From assembly GCA_002840275.1 (NCBI GenBank), contig PHAB01000013.1, forward strand, positions 1 through 64,000: a stretch of 64,000 nucleotides of DNA. The letters run 5' to 3'. This document shows positions 36,277-44,898 of the stretch, piece after piece. A program made the position numbers and the translations under genes. Origin of the DNA: Firmicutes bacterium HGW-Firmicutes-14. GTDB taxonomy: Bacteria > Bacillota > Thermincolia > Thermincolales > UBA2595. How positions within the stretch are numbered: position 1 is the stretch's first letter; the number at the start of each line of letters is the position of its first letter. Below the pieces are notes generated by a model, which saw only the letters and a program-made list of their open reading frames with translations, had not been told where the DNA came from and did no database searches.

Positions 36277-37449
36277 TTAATAGACACCATATTCCCTCGC
36301 AGCTTCAATCACGGCTAAAACATTTTCTTTTTTAGCGTCACCCATTACCACTCCACCCGGAGCCAGGATAAAGCCGCCATCACAGGCCAGTTCATCAATT
36401 ACTCTCTTCACATGCTCTTTAATTTTTTCAGGCGTTCCGTAAGTCAGCAGAGTAGTAGGTATCCCACCCTGGAGACAGAACCTGCCTCCGAGAATTTCTT
36501 TGGCCTTTTTGCTGTCGGTGGTGTCAATATGAAAAATAATACTCTTGTCAGGCAGTTCAGCGATCTTCTCCAGGTATGGTGTCCAGTCTCCTTCAGCAAA
36601 GAAGAACATCCTTTTCCCCTGGGCCCAAAGTCCTTCAATGACTGCCTTCAGTGTGGGCCAGTAGAATTTATCCCATTGTTCAGGGTTCAGGAATGGATAT
36701 GCACCGCGATGGAGCGGAGCAAAGCAGGGAAAACGCCTGTCAGCTCCCGGTCCGGCAAGACCTGAACCAATATTATGCGGTACAATAGTCTCACATGCGG
36801 CAATAACCTTATCGGGACGGCGGCGAAGGTCCAGGAGAATCCCTTTCATACCCCGCAGGGCATCACCCAGAGTATCAAAAGGAGCTTTGGTAATCCCAGT
36901 CCACTGTCCGATCACGCCATGTTCCTGACTCCATTTTGCAAATGCCGCACCCGCATTACCGAGGGCCATAGCAAAAGCAGCCGAACTCTTAATTAAAGCC
37001 ACAGTAGCTCTATATGATCCGGGTTCAGCAAATTCAGTGCTGATACGGGGTAAAAAGTTCTTCACGAGCCATTCTGTCGGGTTAGCAATAAAATCATCAT
37101 AATCTTCTGCTTTCATGTATTCTTCTTCGTTATACTGAAATGTGGTGTTTTCTTCTAACCCTAATCCGGGAAACTTATATAATTTGGAACCCATGGCATC
37201 AAACATCGGCGGCCACCATAAAGTTGGCCCGCCCCCAAAAATATCTACATCAAAGTCCGCCAGCAGGTCTTCTACAATCTTGTTATTTTTCTCAGGATCA
37301 TAAAACACTTCCTGGAGAGAATAATCTGTGTACTTGACAGCCCATTCGGCTATTCCCAAAGCAATAGGCACCTTGTCCGGTTTACCGCATTCCATAGCTA
37401 CCGTATAACGTTGAAATCTCTCTTGAATAAGCTTTCCTTTGTCATCCAT
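36277..37449 (-). CDS. URO-D-family corrinoid methyltransferase I (MtvB-like)
   Basis: 390 residues of the uroporphyrinogen decarboxylase superfamily, in the branch used for methyl transfer to corrinoid proteins (MtaA, MtvB). Features: IALGIAEWAVKY, FGGGPTLWWPPM, a conserved GQWTGITKAPFDTLGDALRG, RMFFFAEGDWTPY, and the C-terminal IFHIDTTDSKKAKEILGGRFCLQGG...DGGFILAPGG. No heme genes are adjacent. By analogy with Moorella MtvB it probably demethylates a methoxylated or methylated compound onto the corrinoid protein; the substrate is unknown. Confidence 0.88.
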   Translation of the reverse strand: MDDKGKLIQERFQRYTVAMECGKPDKVPIALGIAEWAVKYTDYSLQEVFYDPEKNNKIVEDLLADFDVDIFGGGPTLWWPPMFDAMGSKLYKFPGLGLEENTTFQYNEEEYMKAEDYDDFIANPTEWLVKNFLPRISTEFAEPGSYRATVALIKSSAAFAMALGNAGAAFAKWSQEHGVIGQWTGITKAPFDTLGDALRGMKGILLDLRRRPDKVIAACETIVPHNIGSGLAGPGADRRFPCFAPLHRGAYPFLNPEQWDKFYWPTLKAVIEGLWAQGKRMFFFAEGDWTPYLEKIAELPDKSIIFHIDTTDSKKAKEILGGRFCLQGGIPTTLLTYGTPEKIKEHVKRVIDELACDGGFILAPGGVVMGDAKKENVLAVIEAAREYGVY

Positions 37450-37525
37450 AAACCTTCTTATCCTCCCTTTTTACTTATTTATGTTCCCTAACCTCTTCTG
37501 AGTTCGTTTTCACCCTCCTTTTCTT

Positions 37526-38323
37526 TTAGTCTGTTAATACTCCGGAACGATATAACTTCAGATAATTTTTGCCAAAACGATCATTGCCTAACAGCAAATC
37601 AGTGACTCTGACAGCAGTCATAATCTTATTGTCGAGGGGGTCCAAAATGGCGGCATCCATGCCGGAGGCCATACCGATTGACAGGAAATAACGGTTTATA
37701 ACCTTCCTCATTGGCATATTAAATGAGATGTTACTTAATCCGGATATAGTTTTAACATTAAACCGGCATTTAATTTCCCTGATACATTCGAAAAACATTC
37801 CTGCATTGGCATGGTGAACAGCCAAAGGGAGTACTAATGGATCTATGTATAAATTGGACAAATCATAATTCTTTTTGGCAAGAATATCAACGAGGCGGTC
37901 GGTCAGACGGATTCTGTCTTCAATAGTCTTCGGAATTCCATTATCATCTACAGTTAAACCAATTACCCGGCACCGACATTCCAGCACAAGGGGAAGCATT
38001 TCATCAAGGCGGCTTTTCTCCAGGGAAATGGAATTGACCAGAACCCTCCCTTTATCACCCTTTACTGCATCTAAACCTGTCTTGACAGCCCGGGCCGAAG
38101 TGCTGTCGATGCAAAGGGGTAAATCAGTCACTTCCTGAACAACATTTACAATCCACTCCATATTGGGTAGTTCGTCACCCTGTGCGGTGTTTAAATCCAG
38201 GTAATCGGCGCCGGCTTCAGCCTGTTTTAGCGCCAGGTCCTGCACAGCCGCTGTATTTTTTGCATTAATTAGTTCACGGATATTGGGAACCGCGCTGTTT
38301 AACTTTTCACCGATTACAATCAT
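37526..38323 (-). CDS. Methyltetrahydrofolate:corrinoid methyltransferase (MtvA/AcsE-like)
   Basis: 265 residues, TIM-barrel pterin-binding family. Features are IVIGEKLNSA at the start, AGADYLDLNTAQGDELPNMEW, PLCIDSTSARAVKTGL, VLVNSISLEK, and SGLSNISFNMPMR, all typical of MeTr. It transfers the methyl from the corrinoid protein to tetrahydrofolate, feeding the Wood-Ljungdahl pathway, or the reverse. First gene of the operon. Confidence 0.92.
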   Translation of the reverse strand: MIVIGEKLNSAVPNIRELINAKNTAAVQDLALKQAEAGADYLDLNTAQGDELPNMEWIVNVVQEVTDLPLCIDSTSARAVKTGLDAVKGDKGRVLVNSISLEKSRLDEMLPLVLECRCRVIGLTVDDNGIPKTIEDRIRLTDRLVDILAKKNYDLSNLYIDPLVLPLAVHHANAGMFFECIREIKCRFNVKTISGLSNISFNMPMRKVINRYFLSIGMASGMDAAILDPLDNKIMTAVRVTDLLLGNDRFGKNYLKLYRSGVLTD

Positions 38324-38362
38324 TTAAAAGGACCCTCCCTGTACTTGTTCTCATCTTTTGCT

Positions 38363-38378
38363 GTATAGACATCTATAC
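38363..38378. promoter_or_regulatory. Candidate GntR operator
   Basis: Palindrome GTATAGACATCTATAC directly downstream of the -10 box, in the region of the transcription start. HutC-branch GntR operators share this GTATAGAC type of core, and a GntR of this branch is encoded in the operon. Confidence 0.65.
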
Positions 38379-38388
38379 TTCTAAAATC

Positions 38389-38417
38389 ATCATACATTAC
38401 GTTCGGATTTATGTCAA
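38389..38417 (-). promoter_or_regulatory. Promoter of the methyltransferase operon
   Basis: Minus strand: TTGACA (38417-38412), 17-base spacer, TATGAT (38394-38389), 66 bases before the first start codon. Confidence 0.8.
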
Positions 38418-38476
38418 CAATAATTTTGCTTAGAATGAAGCCACAATATGCGTATAAAAGCTGTGTGTATGAGATT

Positions 38477-38623
38477 CCTGTGCGTCTGGAAATCCTGTGC
38501 GTCTCGCGGGACTCCCAGGATTCATTCGTAAAAATGCAACAAAAAAAGGACTTCACGCAACCCTCAAAGTTGCTGAAACCCTTGATAATCGTGGTGCCCG
38601 AGGCCGGGGTTCGAACCGGTACG
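38477..38623 (-). repeat. tRNA-Leu remnants with terminator (fragment A)
   Basis: 38592-38623 matches the 3' end and T-arm of the intact tRNA-Leu at 51787 (begins TGGTGCCCGAG in plus orientation). It is followed on the minus strand by a terminator-like hairpin (38549-38582) and T-run. Two copies of TCCTGTGCGTCT (about 38477-38514) match the anticodon/D-arm side of the same tRNA. This is a remnant of tandem tRNA-Leu genes or of an attachment site, not a working tRNA. Confidence 0.7.
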
Positions 38624-38712
38624 TTAATGTTCAGACTGTATACCGCCAAGCACATCTCCTTAACATAAAACATACGATAATATTACAGGATTACGAAAGG
38701 AATGATTGCTAT

Positions 38713-39261
38713 ATGTATTATGCACCCAAAACATTTCTATGTCCATATTACGTTAACACACCAATGTATAACCCTGTTAATATGTATGCTGTTCATAAAA
38801 TATATCAGTGTCCCTGCTATGCAACTATCCCGATGGTCAGTTCCCCAATTAAGTTAAAGGATTACGGGCCTAACCCATTTGTAGTTGATATTGAAGAAGC
38901 TACAAAGCAAAACAGTAATTTTCGTATCGCTTTATGGACAGGAACCCATTTACAACTTACTTTGATGAGTATCAATGTGGGAGAAGACATAGGTTTGGAA
39001 ATCCACCCAAACCTTGACCAATTCATACGTATTGAAGAGGGTCAGGGACTTGTCTTAATGGGAGATAGACAGGACAGGCTGGATTTTCGGGCATATGTAC
39101 AGGATGATTATGCGTTCATTATACCTGCTGGTAAATGGCATAACCTAATCAATACAGGCAATAGACCACTTAAATTATATTCCATTTATGCCCCACCTCA
39201 GCATCCATATGGCACGGTTCATGAAACTAAAGAAGATGCCGAAGAGAACCACGGGCTCTAA
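38713..39261 (+). CDS. Cupin-domain protein
   Basis: 182 residues from ATG 38713 (AAAGGA upstream). The N-terminal third is unusual: Cys/Tyr/Pro-rich (YYAPKTFLCPYYVNTPMY...). The cupin barrel follows from about residue 70, with motif 1 GEDIGLEIHPNLDQFIRIEEGQG and motif 2 PAGKWHNLINTG giving the His/Glu/His metal ligands. It ends with the common cupin tail HETKEDAEENHG. The plus-strand orientation is unlike its neighbours. Function is not evident. Confidence 0.8.
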   Translation: MYYAPKTFLCPYYVNTPMYNPVNMYAVHKIYQCPCYATIPMVSSPIKLKDYGPNPFVVDIEEATKQNSNFRIALWTGTHLQLTLMSINVGEDIGLEIHPNLDQFIRIEEGQGLVLMGDRQDRLDFRAYVQDDYAFIIPAGKWHNLINTGNRPLKLYSIYAPPQHPYGTVHETKEDAEENHGL

Positions 39262-39300
39262 AATATAACGATGCCTAACCTCATAGTGCCCTTGATTACA

Positions 39301-39339
39301 TGATATACCGTTATCTGGTTATCCGGTAATTTTTTTCTG
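39301..39339. repeat. 39-base copy of the start of the RhuM gene
   Basis: Identical to 26814-26852, which encodes the first residues of the RhuM-family protein, and in the same orientation. It joins directly to the repeat at 39338-39390. Scar of a deleted RhuM/RM copy or of recombination. Confidence 0.8.
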
Positions 39340-39390
39340 GTGCGGAATCCTTCATTTTCGACACTAATACTTTATTTCTTTTTTGGTTTA
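39338..39390. repeat. Direct repeat shared with 31919-31971
   Basis: Contains the last codons of the membrane protein gene at 39372-40016. See the partner entry at 31919. Confidence 0.7.
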
Positions 39391-40016
39391 GAGATTTGCC
39401 ACACTGATTTCCTGGCAGGTTTAGGGACTATCTTGAACACCCTTTTGTTACCGTCTATTAATGACAGCGAAACAAGTTTATATCTCACAGACTGCCTAAA
39501 ACCGATATTCTCTGTTAGTTCTTGTATGGGAACCCCATATCTTCCGATAATAAAAGCGGATACGGTTAAATATACAAGGTGGGCGCCATAAAATAAGACG
39601 GATGCCAGCAGATCAGGATTTTCCCCGTAAGCTACGCCTAAAGCACGAAACAACATACCGACTCCTACTATCCAACCCAGAGTGGTAACTGCAAAACTTT
39701 TCAACCAAAAATATTGCCACCCTGTTATATCGAGTATGGTTACAAATGCTAAGGCGTGGACTCCACCCATTCCGAAACTCATTAAATTTCCGAAGATGAA
39801 GCCCAAAATCGTCTGGATTTGCTCCGGGCGGACAAATAATTCCACAGCGGCTTCAGGCATAATTACCGTGGGTTTATAGAACCACTTGGAAGCATATCCA
39901 AATGTATTGGCAATTGCCGCTGAAACAGTTCCCGATAAAAGCACCAGAATGACCCGGTCACTAATTCTAAATTTACTGTTCAAAAATACATTCACCCATT
40001 TCCTGATTACCGCCAT
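39372..40016 (-). CDS. Integral membrane protein of unknown function
   Basis: 214 residues, four to five hydrophobic segments (VILVLLSGTVSAAIANTFG, ILGFIFGNLMSFGMGGVHAL, FAVTTLGWIVGVGMLFRALG, LVYLTVSAFIIGRYG) and a basic C-terminus ending KPKKK. No family recognised with confidence. The ribosome site is weak. It reads minus between two tRNA-Leu fragments and may be mobile-element cargo. Confidence 0.65.
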   Translation of the reverse strand: MAVIRKWVNVFLNSKFRISDRVILVLLSGTVSAAIANTFGYASKWFYKPTVIMPEAAVELFVRPEQIQTILGFIFGNLMSFGMGGVHALAFVTILDITGWQYFWLKSFAVTTLGWIVGVGMLFRALGVAYGENPDLLASVLFYGAHLVYLTVSAFIIGRYGVPIQELTENIGFRQSVRYKLVSLSLIDGNKRVFKIVPKPARKSVWQISKPKKK

Positions 40017-40106
40017 CAATGGCTTACTTTAGTAGTATTACCGGGAATTAATTTCGTATATATGGAAAAATGTAGGCCTCAAGCTAAAAAGCAGAAATAA
40101 AAAAGA

Positions 40107-40170
40107 GTTCCGGTCGTTCACAAAAACGCCGGAAACCCTTATTATTATTCATATGGTGCCCGAGACCGGG
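40107..40170 (-). repeat. tRNA-Leu 3' fragment with terminator (fragment B)
   Basis: 40154-40170 is TGGTGCCCGAGACCGGG, exactly the 3' end of tRNA-Leu including CCA. On the minus strand it is followed by a strong GTTTCCGGCG/CGACCGGAAC hairpin (40136-40107) and a T-run. It looks like a displaced tRNA 3' end left by integration of an element. Confidence 0.75.
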
Positions 40171-40171
40171 C

Positions 40172-40579
40172 TCATGTCAACTTTTGCCCTGAATCCATTG
40201 GGCCATTTAGCACCGGTTTTCCGTAAATGTTTGGACAATTATTTACTGCCAATTTAAGATGTCTGAACAATTTTACTTTACCTTTCTCCGTTGTGAGTGA
40301 TCTGCCGCAATTATCACAAGAAAAATCAATTGCATTTATTCTTACCTGACTGGTTTCCCGGCAAAATGGGCAGGTAACAGGTTTAAATTTGTACAGCTTT
40401 AGGACAGATAGGCTAATCGCAGGCTCGAAAATCTTTACCACTAAACCGGCTAAAACCAGCAATACACCAATTTTGCTAAAAATTATTGTAATAATTAACC
40501 CTACTCCTAACCCCAGAACAGCAGCTGATAAAAGGGAGCTTTGTTCTTTTATTTTAGCTGTTAATTGGTTTTTAGTCAT
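40172..40579 (-). CDS. Zinc-ribbon membrane protein
   Basis: 135 residues from ATG 40579. Two adjacent membrane helices (LLSAAVLGLGVGLIITIIF, IGVLLVLAGLVVKIF), then a zinc ribbon CPFC...CDNC. The stop codon directly abuts tRNA-Leu fragment B. Upstream, at 40715-40735, lie two TTTGTCCC-like motifs shared with the cytochrome promoter. Unknown function, probably part of the respiratory island. Confidence 0.7.
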   Translation of the reverse strand: MTKNQLTAKIKEQSSLLSAAVLGLGVGLIITIIFSKIGVLLVLAGLVVKIFEPAISLSVLKLYKFKPVTCPFCRETSQVRINAIDFSCDNCGRSLTTEKGKVKLFRHLKLAVNNCPNIYGKPVLNGPMDSGQKLT

Positions 40580-40714
40580 AACAAACACCCCCTAGTGCTT
40601 ATTAGTACCAATTCCTTCTTGCTTTAATATTACCACATTCCCAATAAAAAGCCAATAGGTTCCCAGTACTTTTGTTCCTATTTTTTTGGGATTTTCCCTA
40701 GTTTATTGCTACAA

Positions 40715-40735
40715 TTTGTCCCGACCCTATGTCCC
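40715..40735. promoter_or_regulatory. Candidate response-regulator site 1 (TTTGTCCC, TATGTCCC)
   Basis: Two direct copies 13 bases apart, about 135 bases upstream of the gene at 40172-40579. The same pair occurs at 50256-50275 before the octaheme cytochrome. Confidence 0.45.
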
Positions 40736-40750
40736 AAGTGCGTAACTTCA

Positions 40751-40784
40751 AAAAAAAGGCTGGTTCTCCTCATGAGAACCAGCC
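40751..40784 (-). terminator. Terminator of the cytochrome/NrfD operon
   Basis: Perfect 11-bp stem GGCTGGTTCTC/GAGAACCAGCC (40758-40784) with a T-run on the minus strand. It follows the last gene, ending at 40852. Confidence 0.9.
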
Positions 40785-40851
40785 TCCAAAAAATCCTTTA
40801 TGATTATTTGCTTTATGTATCCAACAGCCTACCAGGAGAAACAAGCTTATA

Positions 40852-41181
40852 CTAACTCCCAGTATTAGAACGAATGTCAGCCAGATTATTGCCGGTTTCA
40901 ATATTGTCACCAGATTCCTTTTTGCTTTGTTTTCCAGTTAACACTAACAACGAAACCGCACCTGCAAAGGCTAGAAAAATTAACCATGATAAAACTGTTA
41001 CCGGCGGCCAAAGGACCATGAATATAACTAATCCGGTAATCATGGAAAAAATTGTTCCAGATGCAGCGGTGATGAAGACACTAAGTCCGGTAACTTTACT
41101 GCCAAACTTTACAAAAACCACGTATACTGCTGTGCTAAATCCCAAAAAGACAGATAAGACTCCAATCGCCCAAAACAACAT
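40852..41181 (-). CDS. Small membrane protein of the NrfD operon
   Basis: 109 residues with three membrane helices (residues about 1-25, 32-60, 64-85) and a charged tail. GGGAGGGAG precedes the ATG. 53 bases after the cytochrome gene and before the operon terminator. No family recognised. It may be a small subunit or assembly factor of the complex (inference). Confidence 0.7.
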   Translation of the reverse strand: MLFWAIGVLSVFLGFSTAVYVVFVKFGSKVTGLSVFITAASGTIFSMITGLVIFMVLWPPVTVLSWLIFLAFAGAVSLLVLTGKQSKKESGDNIETGNNLADIRSNTGS

Positions 41182-41234
41182 TTAACTCCCTCCCTTTTTT
41201 TTGGATAGGATCCGCCCTCACTCCGTTTTTCCCT

Positions 41235-42038
41235 TTAAGCCCTTGCCTGGGCCTCACTTCTTTCTTCTTCGTCTTCTTCCCGAATAACTTCCTGTTCTTT
41301 GATTTGACCAATTTTTCTAATACCTAACACTGTATACCCAGCGTAGAAATAGGTGGCCCATATTCCTCCTACCACCAGACCAATCACCCAATTACCCAAA
41401 AACGGTATCTCTAAACCCTCACCTTTATGATATAGAGATCCGGTTAAGGCCAAATCCAAAGATCCTGCTGCCTGAGCGGCATTAACTTGCGTATCCTCAT
41501 CAACAACGACAATCACATTTACCTTTTCATCTAAAGTTTGAGGCCAATAGCTGATCCGCGCAATTCCGTCAGTACCGGTAGAAGCGCTGCCTAAATTGAT
41601 CTTGTTCTGCCCAAAGAAGTCAGTTTCTGCAAAAAAATTAACTTGTTTGCCGGCTAGCAGCGTACCACCTGCAGTGACTTTAGCCTGTAATTGTGTTTTC
41701 TCACCCCTGGTGCCGCCACTGGGTAAAATCAGCTCAATGTTGACATTCTGCCTGCCTGTTGGTCCTGAGGTACCCGGCTGATCTTGAGGTTGACCTGTCC
41801 CCGTCGAGGGAGGTTCCCCTGTTTGGTTACCTGCCAAACCCGTAAAATCATAGTTGTTAGCTTTAAACTTTTCACCAAAATCATTTAGATTAGGTACCGA
41901 GGAATGACATAAACCACAGTCCTTTTCCAGGCCTTCCGGAATTTGGGAAAAATAAACACCGTTGGCCATAGCGTTAGGTACATAATTAAAAACTATAAGA
42001 CCTAAGACAATGAGAAAAAGGGTTAATCGCTTCATCAT
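41235..42038 (-). CDS. Membrane-anchored monoheme cytochrome c with Ig-like domain
   Basis: 267 residues. Signal peptide (1-25), one heme site KDCGLCHSSVPNLNDFG (CxxCH at about 41-45), a Gly/Pro/Gln-rich linker, an Ig-like beta domain (about 98-200: RGEKTQLQAKVTAGGTLLAGKQVNFFAE...GIARISYWP), and a C-terminal membrane helix (LGNWVIGLVVGGIWATYFYAGY) with an acidic tail inside. It overlaps nrfD by 4 bases. Likely links the membrane complex to outer redox partners such as the octaheme protein (inference). Confidence 0.82.
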   Translation of the reverse strand: MMKRLTLFLIVLGLIVFNYVPNAMANGVYFSQIPEGLEKDCGLCHSSVPNLNDFGEKFKANNYDFTGLAGNQTGEPPSTGTGQPQDQPGTSGPTGRQNVNIELILPSGGTRGEKTQLQAKVTAGGTLLAGKQVNFFAETDFFGQNKINLGSASTGTDGIARISYWPQTLDEKVNVIVVVDEDTQVNAAQAAGSLDLALTGSLYHKGEGLEIPFLGNWVIGLVVGGIWATYFYAGYTVLGIRKIGQIKEQEVIREEDEEERSEAQARA

Positions 42039-43396
42039 TTAGCCCCTCCTTTGAACTTGCCTAAACGTACTGAATTAATGCTGCTTATTTCTGCCGATTC
42101 CTTATCCCATTCATTAGCAATTTCCCAAACCGGAATCGCCGGAAAGAAACGGAAGAAGAGAGCGATTAACAGGGCAAAACCCGCTAAGCCGATCATAGTA
42201 ATAGACAATTCCGGAAGGCTGGCACGGTATGGAGCAGAATCAAAGTATGTTGGCGTGTTGGCCAGCGAAAGAGTGGGGATTACAAATATGTATCGTTTGA
42301 ACCATACCCCGATGACCACCAACACCCCGGCAATGGTTATCCCGGTAATATTTCTGGTTGTGGGCCAAACCATTAAGAATACGGGAAGTAATATACAATC
42401 AAGGAAAAATAACCAAAAAAGCATGGAAAACCTGCCAGTGAAAAACATACTTAAAAATTCCAATTCATGACCTTTTACTTTGTAAGCTTCAGTAAGCAGT
42501 TCAGCGAAATTGAAATATCCATAAACTAACCCCATCGCAATCAGCAGCCAGCCTAGTTTTTTAAAGTGGTCGACAGTAAGATACTTCTCCAGGCCAAAGG
42601 CTTTTCGAAAAATGGCCATCGCCACAATTACCATCGCCACCCCGGAAAAAAATGCACTAACCACAAAGTAAGGAGCAAGAATTGTAGTATCCCAGCCAGA
42701 CCTCAGGGTCATCCCAAATATCCAGGCTGTAACCGAGTGTACAGCTATTCCGGCCGGAATAATCACAACCGACATGATACCGATAACCTTTTCCAGTCTT
42801 TCCTTTTGCTCAGGTGTATTCTGCCAGCCTAAAGCCAGCAGCCTGTATATTTTTTGTCTTATGGGGGAAACTGATTCCCCAAGTTTATCGCGGCATAAAG
42901 CTAAATCCGGGATCATGGGAATATAAAGGTATAACAAACTTCCAAACAGGTAGGTGTTTACAGCAATTACATCCCAGAGCAATGGGGATTGGATTCGGCC
43001 ATGAATAAATATATTTAGTAGTCGTTCCGGCCGACCCATATCGATAACAACCATTAATAAAGCGCCGATCAATGCTGACCCGGTAATTACTTCCGCAATT
43101 CTGGAGACCGGCGACTGCCAATGCTGGCCGCTTAACCGCAATATAGCCGATACCAGTGTTCCTGCCAAACTTATCCCAATAAAATATACAAAGGTGGTAA
43201 TATACAATCCCCAGAAAACTTGATTTTGCATACCGGTAACACTTAGCCCCTTCCACAGCTGACCGGCGTAGAATAAAACTCCCACGGCCACGACAACAGC
43301 CAATGAGGCTAAGCCAATGTTATAACCCAATCCCGGTTTTACCAAAGGTTTTAGCGCTATTTCTTCTAATTCAAGGCTTCTTTCATTATTACTCAC
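42035..43396 (-). CDS. nrfD: NrfD/PsrC-family membrane subunit
   Basis: 453 residues from the GTG at 43396, which overlaps the stop of the FeS gene and has GGGAGG upstream. About ten membrane helices; the N-terminal half has the NrfD stretches GLYITTFVYFIGISLAGTLVSAI and GSALIGALLMVVIDMGRPERLLN. It should oxidise menaquinol (or reduce menaquinone) and exchange electrons with the FeS subunit. Complete. Confidence 0.9.
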   Translation of the reverse strand: MSNNERSLELEEIALKPLVKPGLGYNIGLASLAVVVAVGVLFYAGQLWKGLSVTGMQNQVFWGLYITTFVYFIGISLAGTLVSAILRLSGQHWQSPVSRIAEVITGSALIGALLMVVIDMGRPERLLNIFIHGRIQSPLLWDVIAVNTYLFGSLLYLYIPMIPDLALCRDKLGESVSPIRQKIYRLLALGWQNTPEQKERLEKVIGIMSVVIIPAGIAVHSVTAWIFGMTLRSGWDTTILAPYFVVSAFFSGVAMVIVAMAIFRKAFGLEKYLTVDHFKKLGWLLIAMGLVYGYFNFAELLTEAYKVKGHELEFLSMFFTGRFSMLFWLFFLDCILLPVFLMVWPTTRNITGITIAGVLVVIGVWFKRYIFVIPTLSLANTPTYFDSAPYRASLPELSITMIGLAGFALLIALFFRFFPAIPVWEIANEWDKESAEISSINSVRLGKFKGGAK

Positions 43397-44204
43397 GCGG
43401 CTCCCTCCCCTGTTCCTGTCCATGGCCCGGTAAATAGTATACTCTTGGCTTGGTTCCAAGTTCTTCTTTGTAACGGTAGGCGTTGTGTTCCGCCAGCATC
43501 TTTTTCAATGGCACGACTTCCTGGCCGTTTGTTGCCACATCTGTTTCCAAATCTCCAAAATACATTGCTCCCCTGGGACAACCCCCAATACAAGCCGGTA
43601 ATTTGCCATCTTTGGTAAATGATTCACAAAGGACACATTTATTGGCTGTACCCATGCGCGGCGGCAGGGGAAACTCCGGAGAATATTCGGCAAATGCATC
43701 TTTTGGGCTGGCATCCCGTTTCTCCCAGTAAAAAAAGCGGCGGTCATAGGGGCAGGCGGCCAAACAAAACCGGCAGCCTATACATTTTCTGTTATCAACC
43801 AAAACAGTACCGGTCTCGCTGTGGTAAGTGGCTCCTACCGGACACACCTTAACACAGGGCGCATTTTCACAATGCATACACGGTATTGGCATCCAATAGG
43901 TACTGTCTCCTTCGCCATGAACTTTTTTTACATCTATCCACTCTTCTCCCTCCAGTCTGTGGTAAACGCTTCTGTCAGCGGCCATACACTGGGGTTCCAT
44001 GCCAAGCCCTTCGCAACCGTCACATTTCTTCAGGTCGATAATTCTTACCCATTGTTTGGTTAACTTCTCTTTTCCGGAATTTTTGGTCCCACCGGCCACT
44101 GCTTTGGAATCTAAGCCAGATATCTTATCAATCACCGGCAGGACAGTTGTCGACAGCCCTATCAGGCCTATCCCCCTAAGCAAACTGCGCCGTGAAATAT
44201 TCAT
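43389..44204 (-). CDS. Tat-exported four-cluster ferredoxin subunit (PsrB/NrfC-like)
   Basis: 271 residues from ATG 44204 (AGGGTGAGAC upstream). Twin-arginine signal SRRSLLRGIGLIG at the N-terminus, so it acts outside the membrane. Cysteine sets KCDGCEGLGMEPQC, CMHCENAPCVKVCPVG, CIGCRFCLAACPYD and CVLCESFTKD...CIGGCPRG fit four [4Fe-4S] clusters. Usual partner of an NrfD membrane subunit; the catalytic molybdopterin subunit of Psr-type enzymes is absent, so the complex is of the electron-relay type (as with multiheme cytochromes). Confidence 0.9.
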   Translation of the reverse strand: MNISRRSLLRGIGLIGLSTTVLPVIDKISGLDSKAVAGGTKNSGKEKLTKQWVRIIDLKKCDGCEGLGMEPQCMAADRSVYHRLEGEEWIDVKKVHGEGDSTYWMPIPCMHCENAPCVKVCPVGATYHSETGTVLVDNRKCIGCRFCLAACPYDRRFFYWEKRDASPKDAFAEYSPEFPLPPRMGTANKCVLCESFTKDGKLPACIGGCPRGAMYFGDLETDVATNGQEVVPLKKMLAEHNAYRYKEELGTKPRVYYLPGHGQEQGREPRE

Positions 44205-44238
44205 CTGTCTCACCCTTTTCATTTAATATTTGTGTTAA

Positions 44239-44898
44239 TTATGGTGTTTGTCCCCTTGACCGAATATGGTTTTCAACAGCATAGACAGCAGCTTCCGCCC
44301 GGTTATTCAGATTCAGTTTGCCTAATAATCTGCTCACATAATTGCGAACAGTTTTCTCACTAAGAAAAATGTGTTTGGCAATCTCTTTATTGCTCAACCC
44401 TTCCGCTATCAATTCCAGCACTTTCCTCTCCTGCTTGGACAAATTTGACTTTTTCTCATACAAATCACCCGGAACCTTGCGCAGATGGTTAAGCAGTTTA
44501 TTGGTTATCATCGGATCTAAAATTGATTCTCCTTTAATAGCAGCATCTATCGCCCTGATTAGTTCACCATTGCCAGTGTCCTTTAAAACAAACCCCATTG
44601 CTCCTGCCTCGATAGAATTGAGTATCACATCAGCCCCCCCAAAAGAAGTGAGCATAATTACATTAGTCTCGGGATATTGCCGCAAAATCTCACGACAACA
44701 ATCAATCCCACTGCAGTTTTTCAGTCTTACATCCATAATCACAACTTGGGGGCCAAATTGTTCCATTAATGCAAGGGTCTCCTCTTTTGTCTGAGCTTCT
44801 CCCACCACTTCCAGATAATCATATCGATTTAGCAGCAAGTTCAAACCGTATCTAACCACTTCGTGGTCATCAACAATCAGCACCTTTACCTTGTTCAT
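44239..44898 (-). CDS. NarL/LuxR-family response regulator 1
   Basis: 219 residues. Receiver domain with DDHE (acidic pocket), phospho-acceptor D in VIMDVRLKNCSG, T in MLTSFGG, K in FVLKDT. C-terminal LuxR HTH: LSKQERKVLELIAEGLSNKEIAKHIFLSEKTVRNYVSRLL. It follows the sensor kinase at 45025 and precedes the FeS gene, so it likely controls the operon. A GTCCC motif lies at 44991 in front of its start. Paralog of the regulator at 50348. Confidence 0.92.
   Translation of the reverse strand: MNKVKVLIVDDHEVVRYGLNLLLNRYDYLEVVGEAQTKEETLALMEQFGPQVVIMDVRLKNCSGIDCCREILRQYPETNVIMLTSFGGADVILNSIEAGAMGFVLKDTGNGELIRAIDAAIKGESILDPMITNKLLNHLRKVPGDLYEKKSNLSKQERKVLELIAEGLSNKEIAKHIFLSEKTVRNYVSRLLGKLNLNNRAEAAVYAVENHIRSRGQTP

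Noticed and set aside
38320..38673. 117-residue minus ORF in front of the methyltransferase operon
   Set aside because: It covers the operon's promoter, operator and the tRNA-Leu remnants; no ribosome site and no family. Shadow.
40154..40170. Functional tRNA at the 3' fragments (also 38592, 51266)
   Set aside because: Only the acceptor/T-arm end is present; no anticodon arm.
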